Below, in pieces: positions 55,600 through 64,000 of a stretch of DNA of 64,000 nucleotides. The number at the start of each line of letters is the position of its first letter. The first letter of the stretch is position 1. The notes under the pieces were generated by a model. It saw only the letters and a program-made list of their open reading frames with translations. It searched no databases and was not told where the DNA came from. The DNA is from Raphanus sativus (lineage: Eukaryota > Streptophyta > Magnoliopsida > Brassicales > Brassicaceae): assembly GCF_000801105.2 (NCBI RefSeq), contig NC_079514.1, forward strand, positions 21,740,293 to 21,804,292, written 5' to 3'. Made by a program: the position numbers and the translations under genes.

Positions 55600-57413
55600 C
55601 GCGTTCGATGGGCCCCCCAAGATCCAACTCCTCCGACACTTGCGGGAGATCGAGCTCAGAGATAGTCCAAATCCAGGAAGTGAAGGAATCAACGAGCGCT
55701 TCACAATCTTTCTCCAAATCCTGCAGGCGACCTAACTCTCCATCGACGTCGAAGCTCCCCTCTTTGATCTAGGTCAGGAGATCGATGTTCGCGACTACTT
55801 CCTGGAGCTGAATTTTGGCCGCTGTCTCTTTCTCCTTGTCGGACCATTTGTCTTCTAAAGATTTCAGAATGGTCGCGTACTGTTGCGACATCTCGCGACG
55901 CGCGGAGTTAGAAGCATGACGAACATCTCGGTCCCTCTCGGCTTCGAGCTTCGCGATCTTGGCTTGCTGAGCAGCGACTTCGGCTTCCAGAACCGACTTC
56001 TCGTCACAGACCTTCACCCAATCCGCCATCATGGAGGTAATCTTCTCAACCTCCTCTTTGTTCTCTCGCTTGGCGACCTCGAGCTCAACCGAGATCCTCT
56101 TGAAGTCGAGGGAGATCCTGTCAATCTCAGCATCTCTTTGAAAGGCCCTGTGCGCTCCGCCATTTTCAGAACGAGGTCATTGCAAGCGTCCATGACCTGA
56201 AAATAAATATAGTCAGGAAACGATAAAAGAAAACAAAAAAAATAATAATGAAATGTCGATTCTCGAAGATCAAACCTTGGCGTTCGCTTCAGCGACCTTG
56301 GTGTAAGCTTCCTCCGAAGCGGTCCCTTCGTCCAAACTCCTAGGATCAGCATTGGCCTGACGCATTGGGGAATTATCATTCCTCCCTATTTTTCGCCTTT
56401 TCGATGTCCTTGGGGCAGGTCGCGATGGCGATGCCCTGACAGACTCGCGTCCGCGGGTCGGCATATCCTCTTCCGAATCAGAACACAAAGTCACCGGAAT
56501 AGGATCCACTAGCGGCCTATGCGAGGCAGATCCCAAGGTCCTGAATGACCTTCTCAACAAACACCTCTCCGAGCGGATCGTGCTAAGAGGAGCAACGACT
56601 TCCTCCGTAAAAGCAGGTTCGTCGTGGTCGGAAGATCGAGCTTCCTCGAGCAACTTGACCGGCCCTGAGATCGCAGGAGCAATTCCTAGACCGATCGGAA
56701 GCGAATTAAAAGTCCGAATCCGTTCCCTAGTGAACGACGACCAGTCAGTGTCCTCCGTCTCAAAACGGTCAACATACCTCGGAGTTGGTCCGACATCGGA
56801 GAGACCCCCGGATGAACTAAGCAAAAAGATATATATACTCGTGTAAGTTTCTTGAATAGCACGCAAATAAGAAAGATTCAAAAACTCACCGATATTTTCG
56901 GCCCAACGGCAAGGAAGCAGAGAAAAGTCAAAATCTGCCATGGTGGACAAGTCCACTTTGAAGACAAAGAACTGTTCCCGCCACAGATCGTCTCGATAGG
57001 GGAATCCGCTAATCACATGGCGACCAGGACGAAGAGATACCAAGAAGGTCCCGAGATTTTTCTGGTTACGCTTTATGAAAAGAAGATTGTGCAACTCCTC
57101 TCAAACAGAAGTTTCTCCTCCATGGCTCTGACAAGGATCGCCAGGAGATGCCTAAGAATATTCGGGCATAGCTGAGTAAAAGAGATCCCAAGCTCGGCAA
57201 GAATCTCTAGAACTGTTTTGGAATCGGGAAAGAAATCCCTCAGGACTCGAAGAAACGAAGATACGCTCCGCAGTATCCATCTCTAACAGTTTTCGGGGTC
57301 TCCTAATCGGAAGCAAGCTCACAAACCACGGCACGATCGACACCGAATGAAGAGTACAACTTTTCAAGATGCTCTTGCTTGATCGTCGGACGGGGGAATG
57401 AAAAGGAATACAT
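55600..57413 (-). pseudogene. Antisense element gene 1 (putative gypsy-type transposon protein family)
   Basis: Starts at ATG 57413 (MYSFSFPRPTIKQEHLEKLY). The next part, spread over three frames, has the layout of the plant 'putative gypsy type transposon' family (Transposase_28): GISFTQLCPNILRHL, then LHNLLFIKRNQKNLGTF, then DLWREQFFVFKVD. A long variable linker (57094-56270) with a basic patch (RTSKRRKIGRND) ends in TASEEAYTKVAEANAKV. After a probable intron a coiled coil follows (56032-55769, VLEAEVAAQQAKIAKLEAE), then an in-frame stop and an acidic C-terminus. Frameshifts near 57300 and 57170. Family assignment is from memory of its pattern, so moderate. Confidence 0.55.
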
Positions 57414-57728
57414 TTTACTAAGATAATAAGAAAATTGCAAGATCAAGAGAAAGAAAGAAGATCGGAAGTGAAAAAGAAAAAGAAAAGCTCCATCGCTATT
57501 TAAAGGCAAGCTTCAAACGGCTATATCGAACCCGAGAGACGCAATAATTACCTAGGTTACGCTGCAGCCGCCATAATCACTCCGGTTTTGCTCTAGAAAT
57601 TCACGTACATGACCGTTATGTAAAAAGTACAAGCAACGGATTAACGAGAACATCGAAAGCCGGGAGAAAATCTAATCAATTCCCGAACCAAGTAAACCGA
57701 ACCGTCTCTTTCCATTTCGATCAAAGGA
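57414..57728. other. Spacer, promoter side of antisense gene 1
   Basis: No gene. On the minus strand a TTTAAATAGCG near 57498 could be a TATA element for the antisense gene. Confidence 0.35.
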
Positions 57729-57748
57729 AAAGAGACTAGGGGACAAAT
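57729..57748 (+). promoter_or_regulatory. Polypurine tract before LTR 57749
   Basis: AAGAGACTAGGGGACAAA next to TGTTGG; typical plus-oriented 3' LTR context. Confidence 0.65.
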
Positions 57749-58199
57749 GTTGGACCCAATTTTGGACATAGGCTAAATGGGCTATATTTAAAATGGGCCG
57801 TAAAAGAACAAGACCCATAGCGACGTCGACGAAGTCGAAAAAGAGGTCGCCGAAGTCGAGAAGGTTGCAGAAGCAGTTGCAAGAAAAGCGGAGTCAAACT
57901 TATAAAAAGGAGGAGAGATCAATACCAAAGGCGGAGCGAAAACCCTAGAGAGAGAGCACATCATACATTTCACCTTTCTCACTTTATCTTAGATCTCGAT
58001 ATTGATCGATCTCCTTGATATAATCAATCTATTTGTTATTCCTTTTAATCGACCTCTTGATCAATAAAAGTTCATTTTTGTCAACCGAATTCCGATTACA
58101 TCGTTGTGTTCTAAGGATATTGTTACCTACATCTTTTGTCATTCCCTAGTTTACTTTACAAACACTACAAAATACTGAGTGTAGATTTTAGGTTCTACA
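57749..58199 (+). repeat. Tat-type LTR of the antisense-gene element
   Basis: TGTTGGACCC to GGTTCTACA; TATA box at 57901 and AATAAAAG near 58062 give a normal U3-R-U5 layout. The 3' border is uncertain (58199 chosen for its CA end). Confidence 0.6.
57901..57908 (+). promoter_or_regulatory. TATA box of LTR 57749
   Basis: TATAAAAA about 150 bp before the polyadenylation-type AATAAAAG. Confidence 0.55.
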
Positions 58200-58838
58200 A
58201 CGATGTTTTGGTGGGCTGCTAGATCTGGATGAAGAGGAATCTGCCGTCCTCCCTGACCCGGTTATTTCTGCCATTGGAGGGATGCGGAGATTTGATATAC
58301 AAAGGTCGTTTCCAGTCGAACGGATAATGAAGCGAAGATCAGTTATGTATCCCAATTGGAACAAAAAGATCTTGAAGTAATAATGGGAAGACGCTGTATT
58401 TATATATATTTAAGGGAAAGAGTCGTTGAGCACCTTCTCGGGAAAGCCGCCGATCTAGAATCTCGGAGCTCCCAAGACTGGATTTTTGGAATTTGAATTC
58501 GAAAATCCCGCTCCCCGCAGATCTCTCGAATAATAATAGCGTCATCAAAAGGAAAGTTGATTAGAGGAAAGATTGACGTAATCGGATACGATCTATCAGG
58601 GCCAATTCCGGAATGATAGCTTCTCGGTGTCAGAGTGAAAATCTTCGCTGGAACTAAAAGACTCAAAACCTTGCATAATCCTCTACTCTAGTCGTCAACA
58701 CGACCCCGGCCTAACTCAACAAAAGAAACCAAGGCATCTGAAGCAGTCTCCGGCCCTGGAGAAAACTATCAAGACAAGGCCAAGAACACACATTATCCCT
58801 TGATTACAATGATAAAATCAAGGAATAATGGGAAAACT
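58200..58838 (+). other. Interior 3' end of another Tat copy, no gene
   Basis: Sequence before the LTR at 58839. No clear coding. Ends GGAATAATGGGAAAAC, a weak polypurine tract. Confidence 0.45.
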
Positions 58839-59278
58839 GTTGGGGAAAAATATCCAAGTACTAGTTTTCTCCAGCTTCCGGATAGGCCCTCAACTTCCAG
58901 ACCCCTTCATGAAAAGGAACCAGGGACCGACCCCTGCTATCGGTCCGACCCCTGCTATCGGACCGACTATTGAAGTAAAATAGAAGTTTTCCACCTAAGG
59001 GAAAACTTCCATTTTTCTGATTGTGGAAGAGTTCGCCCTATTTGAAGCCGACATCTACAATTATAAATGGGGAGCCCAAACCATAGAACAAGGGATCGAC
59101 ATTCAGAGGCTAAGAGATTAGAGTTTAGGCGACTAAGAACTAGGTTTATACACCAACGTTGTAGTCCCATATGCAACACTCAATAAAACATCTCTTCTAG
59201 CCTCGATTTCTTGCTTTTCATACGTATCTTCTAGTGTTCCGTAGTACTTAAACGACCCTACACAAAAATACCATAACA
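58839..59278 (+). repeat. Tat LTR, Tat-1 family
   Basis: 440 bp, TGTTGGGGAA...CCATAACA; matches 18539-18857 reverse complemented (shared ATTATAAATGGGGAGCCC type core). Plus orientation. TATA box TATAAAT at 59062. Confidence 0.82.
59062..59068 (+). promoter_or_regulatory. TATA box of Tat LTR
   Basis: TATAAAT, conserved in the Tat-1 LTR copy (TATAAAA). Confidence 0.5.
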
Positions 59279-59607
59279 AGGCTATTGCATCGTTGGGTTC
59301 TTTAATATAATGCAAGCATCTCATATAGGCCTTAAAACCTCTATAATCCTGATAACCTGAATAGTAATCCCAAGTCTAGCTACTTAAATCATACTTGTTA
59401 ACCCAAATCAATCACTATTGAATAATTGTCTTGCTCAAACCAGTTTCTAAATTACTTGTTATTTATTGTTTTGAAAATCTCCAGCCTAGCTTACTTAAGA
59501 TAAGATCTACTGATTCCTCAACTCCATGTGGATTCGATCCCTAAATACTACAATTGACCTCTTTTGATGAGAGTAATATTGTTATAGGGTAATTTGAGCA
59601 TGTATCA
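59279..59607 (+). repeat. Athila LTR 3' stump
   Basis: Last ~330 bp of an Athila LTR (GTGGATTCGATCCCTAAATAC, GGTAATTTGAGCA, ending GTATCA), like 53010-53328. No Athila interior follows. Confidence 0.8.
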
Positions 59608-60353
59608 CAGGGCATGGGGAATTTGATCAATTGGTGAAGCGTTGAGGGTACGGTCCCCATGTCATGAATCCAGGGTCGCTCTAGGATCATGCTGTATGAA
59701 GACACGCAATCAATGACGAGGAACCTAGTCGGCATGTTGATCCCCTCGGTGTAGATAGGGAGAGTCACTTCTCCGATGGTTTGCTTGACTGCTCCACTGA
59801 ATTCGATAAGTGGGACTACTTTTCGTATGAGAGCATGGTCGCCCAGCCCTAACTCCCGATAGGTAGCTTGGAAGATGATGTTGCCGGAGCTTCTGTTATC
59901 CACCAAAATTCTTTTTACCAAGCAGTTCGCGACGGTAAGTGATACGAGCAGAGCGTCATGGTGACGGGCCAATACTTGTTCCTGCTCCTCGGGAGTAAAA
60001 CTGATTTTGTCCGCTTCCGGGAATCGATGCTCCATCTGGTATGCCCCCGGGCCATGCTCGCTGTCCCATGCGCTTCTCTCTACGGTTGCATGATTTACGT
60101 CGTCTATGCTCGAGCCGCCAGATACGACATGAATCTCCCAGCTTCCTTCTGAGCAAGTCGCGAGAGATCTCGCTGCTGTTCCCACTTCTTCGAACGTCGA
60201 TAGTGGGCTTAAGGCCCCGGCTTCAGAGTCGGGTGCTTCTAAATTCCGCGCAGGTCGGGTCTCGTCTCCGTAGTGATACTCCCGGTTGAGATATTCGTCC
60301 TTCGGGATGTCGGGTCGTCTCTGAGGCTCGTCTGGCTCGTCCGCCGCCACCAT
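59608..60353 (-). pseudogene. Tat-2 gag start fused to protease
   Basis: ATG at 60353 just inside the primer-binding site. About 60 residues of gag leader peptide (PDIPKDEYLNREYHYGD) pass in frame into a spacer and the Tat protease (VKRILVDNRSSGNIIF; LERPWIHDMG). The frame stays open to 59608 and then enters the Athila stump. The capsid and nucleocapsid parts are missing, so this is an internal-deletion derivative. The catalytic Asp is present in VDNRSS. Confidence 0.78.
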
Positions 60354-60370
60354 CACGTAGTTTGGATTAC

Positions 60371-60391
60371 CTCCCTTCTTCTAGCGCCAAA
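60371..60391 (-). promoter_or_regulatory. Primer-binding site of Tat-2
   Basis: Minus strand TTTGGCGCTAGAAGAAGGG, next to the LTR at 60393. Confidence 0.78.
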
Positions 60392-60392
60392 C

Positions 60393-60892
60393 TGTTAGGG
60401 GATTTTTGTGTAGGTCGTTTTAGGGTACTACGGAACGGAGGACAAGTGTATATATTCGAATTGTTCGGATAGATTCGTGAGCGCCTTTTGAAAGATGATG
60501 AATAAAGAGACGTTTTATTAGATCAAAGAGCCGGAAATACAATAGAATGGTGTAAGAACCCTAGTGTAGTCGCCTAGCTCTAATCTCTAAGTGTCCAGGT
60601 GTAGATGAGTGGATCCCCTGCTCTAGGGTTTTACTTCGCCTTATATAGTCACCTTTTAGTCGGTCTGAGTAAGAAGAACTCTTCCATATTCGGAAATATG
60701 GAAGGTTCTCCTAGTCGGAAGTTTTCCATTTCTCGGAGGGAGGAGTAGTTCCGGGAGTAGTTCCGAAGGGTAGTTCCTGAGTTCCGAGTTCCTTTCAGTG
60801 AGGATCCGGGATACTTCGTAAGCGGGGACCCGGAGGTCTGGGTCCTGCCTGGAGCCTGGAGAAAAATGATACCGGAGTATTTTTCTCCAACA
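60393..60892 (-). repeat. Tat-2 5' LTR
   Basis: 500 bp, minus strand TGTTGGAGAA...ATCCCCTAACA. TATA-like sequence TATATAAGG at 60639-60647 (minus). Confidence 0.85.
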
Positions 60893-61456
60893 TAGTTTAT
60901 AAGGGAGAAGGTGGGAAGGTGGTATTGGAAAAGGAGAGAAGATGCTTTGACTCTCACATCTTAGCATAGTCGGGGAGTTGAGCGCTTATTGGCAATTCGG
61001 TCAGAGATAGCAGACACTATGTCTGTCCAACCAATTGATGGATGGAAATTCTTTGTCACAGGTGGCAGGCGCAACTCTATTGTTTATTTTGAACATATCA
61101 AGTGTGAATGTGGTGTCTATGGAATAGAGAAAATACCTTGCTCACATGCTATAGCAGCTGGAACATTTGCTAAAGTGCATATCGCCTCACCTGTGAGCCC
61201 GCTATACTCAAGGGAGAATTTGTATGCATGGTACTCACAGAACATATATCCTTGTGCTGGAGAGGTTGAGATCCGCAAATGTCTTCCTCCGGATGTAAAG
61301 CGTGGTCCGGGTCGAAAAAAGAAGTCAAAATGGCAATCTTGGTTGGAGTTATCCAGGTTCAGAGGACACAAACCGCGGAAGCTACACAAGGACTATAGCT
61401 GCTCGAACTGCAAACAACCTGGTCATACACGTCCAAACTGCAACCAACCTGTTTAG
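60893..61456 (+). pseudogene. Mutator-like transposase, C-terminal remnant
   Basis: Open from 60965 to the stop at 61454. It begins VERLLAIRSEIADT, then a SWIM zinc finger CECGVYGIEKIPCSH (C-x-C-x9-C-x-H), the DNA-binding finger near the end of MuDR-type transposases, and ends with a zinc knuckle CSNCKQPGHTRPNC. Upstream, the DDE catalytic domain is absent: the Tat-2 LTR lies directly beside it, so the transposase was either split by that insertion or truncated. A TAG at 60962 closes the frame. Not functional. Confidence 0.83.
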
Positions 61457-61555
61457 GAAGTCTTCTGAGAGTCGTCTTAGAGTCTTTGACAGTCTTCTTC
61501 AAGTCTTCTGTAAGTCTTCTTCGCTGCAAGTCTTCTCAACTTCTTCTGTAGGTCT
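61457..61555 (+). repeat. AAGTCTTC-rich segment
   Basis: Short variants of AAGTCTTC(T/A) repeated about ten times just after the transposase stop. Confidence 0.7.
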
Positions 61556-61880
61556 TCTGGAAGTCCTCCTGAAGTCTCCCGAAAGTCTTCCACCTATCTT
61601 TCTATCTGCTTGTTATGTATTGTGTTATGACTTATATCTATTGTCTTTTGACTTATGTTGGTCCTCTGTGCGTCTTCTGGAAGTCTCCTGAAAGTCTTCT
61701 GGAAGTCTTCCACCTATCTTTCTATCTGCTTGTTATGTATTGTGTTATGACATATATATTGTCTTTTGACTTATCTTGGTCCTCTTTGCGTGTTCTGGAA
61801 GTCTCCTGAAAGTCTTCCACCTCTATTTCTATCTACTTGTTATGTATTGTGTTATGACATATATATTGTCTTTTGACTTA
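61556..61880 (+). repeat. About 118-bp tandem repeat, three copies
   Basis: Units share CCTGAAAGTCTTCCACC, TATTTCTATCT and TTGTTATGTATTGTGTTATGAC, at roughly 61580, 61700 and 61815. Non-coding. Confidence 0.78.
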
Positions 61881-62098
61881 TGTTTTGCGTTATGACATAT
61901 CTATTCTCTTATCAATTGAATATTCTATTATGAAAAATAGAACAAGTTCCTTCATAGATTCACTACCAAACTAGTTGTACAAAGCTAGTTTGGTACGAGG
62001 ATAAGTTACAAAAAAGGTTAATCCTATCCTACCATGTTAATGTACTACAAGGTTTCAAAAGAGGAGAAAAGCATCAAGGTTCTTGTACAAATTACACA
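61881..62098. other. Intergenic, between convergent genes
   Basis: AT-rich; no gene. An inverted repeat CAAACTAG/CTAGTTTG around 61970-61994 could form a hairpin. Confidence 0.5.
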
Positions 62099-64000
62099 TC
62101 ATTTTCCTTCGTACAAATCCAAGCAGGCATAGTCATCATCATCTCCGTCACGATGGTAGCAAAGATCATGTTCAAACATCTCTGTCGCCATCTTCTCCCT
62201 AATTGTCTTGGCGTACTTATCAGAAAAGGCAGGATGAAATTATGACATGCCAAGAGCATGGCACTCGATGTAATTCAAGGTGTACACACCACAATCACCA
62301 GATTGTGCAACAGGTACTTTGGCCCTCACTCTCTCAAATGTGAATGGCTCCAGTGTGTATCTGACTCGCTCTTCGTCGGTTGCAGCGAGTTCAACCATCA
62401 AATAAGGGATCATTGTGGTAAAGGGCTCCATTAACTTGGCGAGTTGACAAGGTTTAATATGAGTAGGAATGTTTTCCTAGATGGTGATGTGCTTGTTAGG
62501 GATCGATACCCAAATAGCAATCGAATGGTCGTTTTTGTAGTTAATTGGGGCATATATATCATCCACATCTTTTCCCCAAATCTTATTTGACTGGTGATAA
62601 TTTGGAACCATGCATGCATAATGATCAGATGCCCTGGCAGGGAGCCTTGTTCCTAGGTCGTTGAGACCCGCCTGTGAGCTCTTAAATTCCCCCTACTTCT
62701 CGATCCACATCTGTCCAAAATGATGATCAAGAAAGCAAAGCCTATCGGACCTAAAATTCTCTGGATGGTCAGAATATCGAAGCCTCAATAAATTGATAAA
62801 ACCATTCATGTGCTGCATTCAAAACATAATAAGTTAGAACGTTTCTTTAGAGACAAAAGACTTCAGGAAGACTTCAGGAAGACTTTATGCTTCCTGAAGA
62901 CTTCCTGAAGTCTTCTGCTCTGAGGAGTAATGTTTCGGAGACTTCAGGAAGACTTCAGGAAGACTTCAGGAAGTCTTCCTGAATTCTTCCTTAAGTATTC
63001 TGTTCCGAGGAGTAGTGTTTATGAGACTTACAGAGTTCAAGAGCCATTTCTGGGGGGTTCGGAGGATGGCAAACCACAAACTTCGATTTCCACGAGGTTT
63101 TTTTGTCAAAATGTAGTTTATGGTCCCTGTAAACGGTAAAATTCTATCAACAAATCTTGACATTTATTCAAACTGTGTGAGATATAATGACTTACGGATC
63201 TTTTTCAGAAAGTCAAGAAGCACTTTAGCCTTCTTCTTGTCAACCGGTGCAAATGGATCATATCCATGACCAAACTTCTTGGTTGGAGGTTGCTGTGACA
63301 CAGCAAGCTTCCTTTCTCGTTGACTTTTTGCACATGAATATTCCTTAATAGCATCTTTTTTTTCAACGCTTCTTTCTTCCTCCTCCTTTAAATATGATTT
63401 GGTTGGTTTTGTTTTGCCATAATGACAACACTTGGTTCTTTCATGCCACCGGGTTCTATGTCCTCCTTTTCTCGTTTTTCCCCGTTCACACTCTCACTCT
63501 GCAATTCTGATTACAATGGGAATGTCAACACGAGTACCAAACATAATAACCACAAGAATAAAAAAAGGCAACAATCACTTAGAGGAAGCAAAAACATTCA
63601 TACATAACAAATCACATCCAAGAATTTTTTCACAAGGAAGCACAAAAATTCATACAAAACAAACCAAATCCAAACCAAATCCAAGAATTCTGACACAAGG
63701 AAGCACAAAAATTCAAAAAAAAAACAAACCAAATTTACTACGGTATCTTAGTATTTTGCCTAGTATTTCGCAGCACTCGTATTTTGGAAGAGGGTTTGGT
63801 ACTAACCCCTGGTTCGCGTGCAGTCGTATTCGGGTCTGAAAGTGTTAGTTGAAGTTCATTAGAGTCAGTGCCTTTCTGGTTCATTCCCACCTTCTTCTCC
63901 ACAGATTCCATCCTATCCCAAATAAGCTTCATCTCTTTTACGCACTCACTAAACCCAACAGTCATAACTTTCGTCATCTCCTTGAACATTTGCTCAATCT
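62099..64000 (-). pseudogene. ULP1-type SUMO-protease-like gene carried by the Mutator-like element
   Basis: Cysteine protease of the ULP1/C48 family, minus strand, continuing beyond the window. Exon about 62812-62099: acceptor AG at 62813-62814; DHHFGQMWIEK, then the His region NDHSIAIWVSIP (the usual His-Trp is His-Ser), and the catalytic block QSGDCGVYTLNYIECHALG. An upstream exon ends at donor GT 63194-63195 and includes REKLAVSQ-type basic sequence and FGHGYDPFAPVDKKKAKVLL. A further N-terminal block lies at 63989-63738 (GFSECVKEMKLIWDRMESVE, coiled coil). In-frame stops at 62477-62479 and 62240-62242 inactivate it. ULP genes inside Mutator-like elements (Kaonashi type) are known from Arabidopsis. 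Confidence 0.75.
62840..63005. repeat. GAAGACTTCAG tandem repeats in the ULP intron
   Basis: Repeats of ACTTCAGGAAG and its complement at 62862-62905 and 62938-62990, within the intron 63195-62813. The same octamer family occurs after the transposase gene. Confidence 0.78.

Noticed and set aside
58339..58666. Minus-strand frames before the Tat LTR
   Set aside because: Short, overlapping, no recognisable domain; could be remnants of another antisense gene but not supportable.
62099..63989. Host SUMO protease gene
   Set aside because: In-frame stops, an altered His-Trp motif and a neighbouring Mutator-like transposase favour a transposon-carried pseudogene.
1..64000. tRNA, rRNA, telomere-type TTTAGGG arrays or the ~180-bp centromere satellite
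   Set aside because: None was seen by reading; the 167-180-bp array at 7580 derives from LTR sequence, not from a known centromere repeat.

Overview
This is plant nuclear DNA made almost entirely of nested transposable elements, with no convincing host gene. The elements belong to plant Ty3/Gypsy lineages (Athila, Tat, CRM, Tekay). A Mutator-like element with a SUMO-protease-like gene lies at the right end. The Athila-type coding regions carry a recurring TCGATCGA motif (translated Ser-Ile-Asp) and an accessory ORF that I know only from Brassicaceae genomes. A pericentromeric or similarly heterochromatic block of a Brassicaceae genome is the best reading; species is not determinable here. A 100-base N run at 40930-41029 marks a scaffold gap.

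Layout. (a) 405-1234 and 15138-18857: a decayed minus-strand Tat element (Tat-1), split by a 13.9-kb Athila element (1240-15132) with target-site duplication GCTGA. That Athila keeps gag and an accessory ORF but no protease, RT or integrase, and is itself interrupted by a Tat-like LTR family ('family A', LTR 4914-6969) whose U3 carries tandem palindrome arrays. (b) 18539-21284: truncated pieces of Tat, Athila and family A joined end to end. (c) 21285-24440: a 91-bp tandem array inside the U3 of a family A LTR, resuming at 40914-40929 and running into the gap. (d) 24441-40913: a block inserted into that array: a mini LTR element with a 194-bp interior, rearranged LTRs, a tandem LTR-int-LTR-int-LTR of a pol-less CRM derivative, and a full-length CRM-type element (33618-40773, TSD CTTAT) inside the last LTR. 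(e) 41030-53328: an Athila-type 3' half (Athila-2) interrupted by an almost intact Tekay-type chromovirus (41955-50664, TSD CAAAC). (f) 53329-60892: several Tat-type pieces, including an antisense gene pair, three LTRs, an Athila LTR stump and a gag-PR deletion derivative. (g) 60893-64000: a Mutator-like transposase remnant converging on a broken ULP1-type protease gene.

How the parts relate. The autonomous-type elements (CRM and Tekay copies) encode gag-PR-RT-RNase H-INT, though both have frameshifts. The CRM derivative shares its leader, primer-binding site and polyprotein tail with the CRM copy but lacks PR, RT and INT, so it looks like a parasite mobilised in trans. The least expected signals are the exchange of array type (34-bp palindrome units versus 91-bp units) at the same U3 position of one LTR family, the in-frame fusion and tandem amplification of the pol-less CRM derivative, and a repeated hairpin plus polypurine module in the Athila 3' regions.
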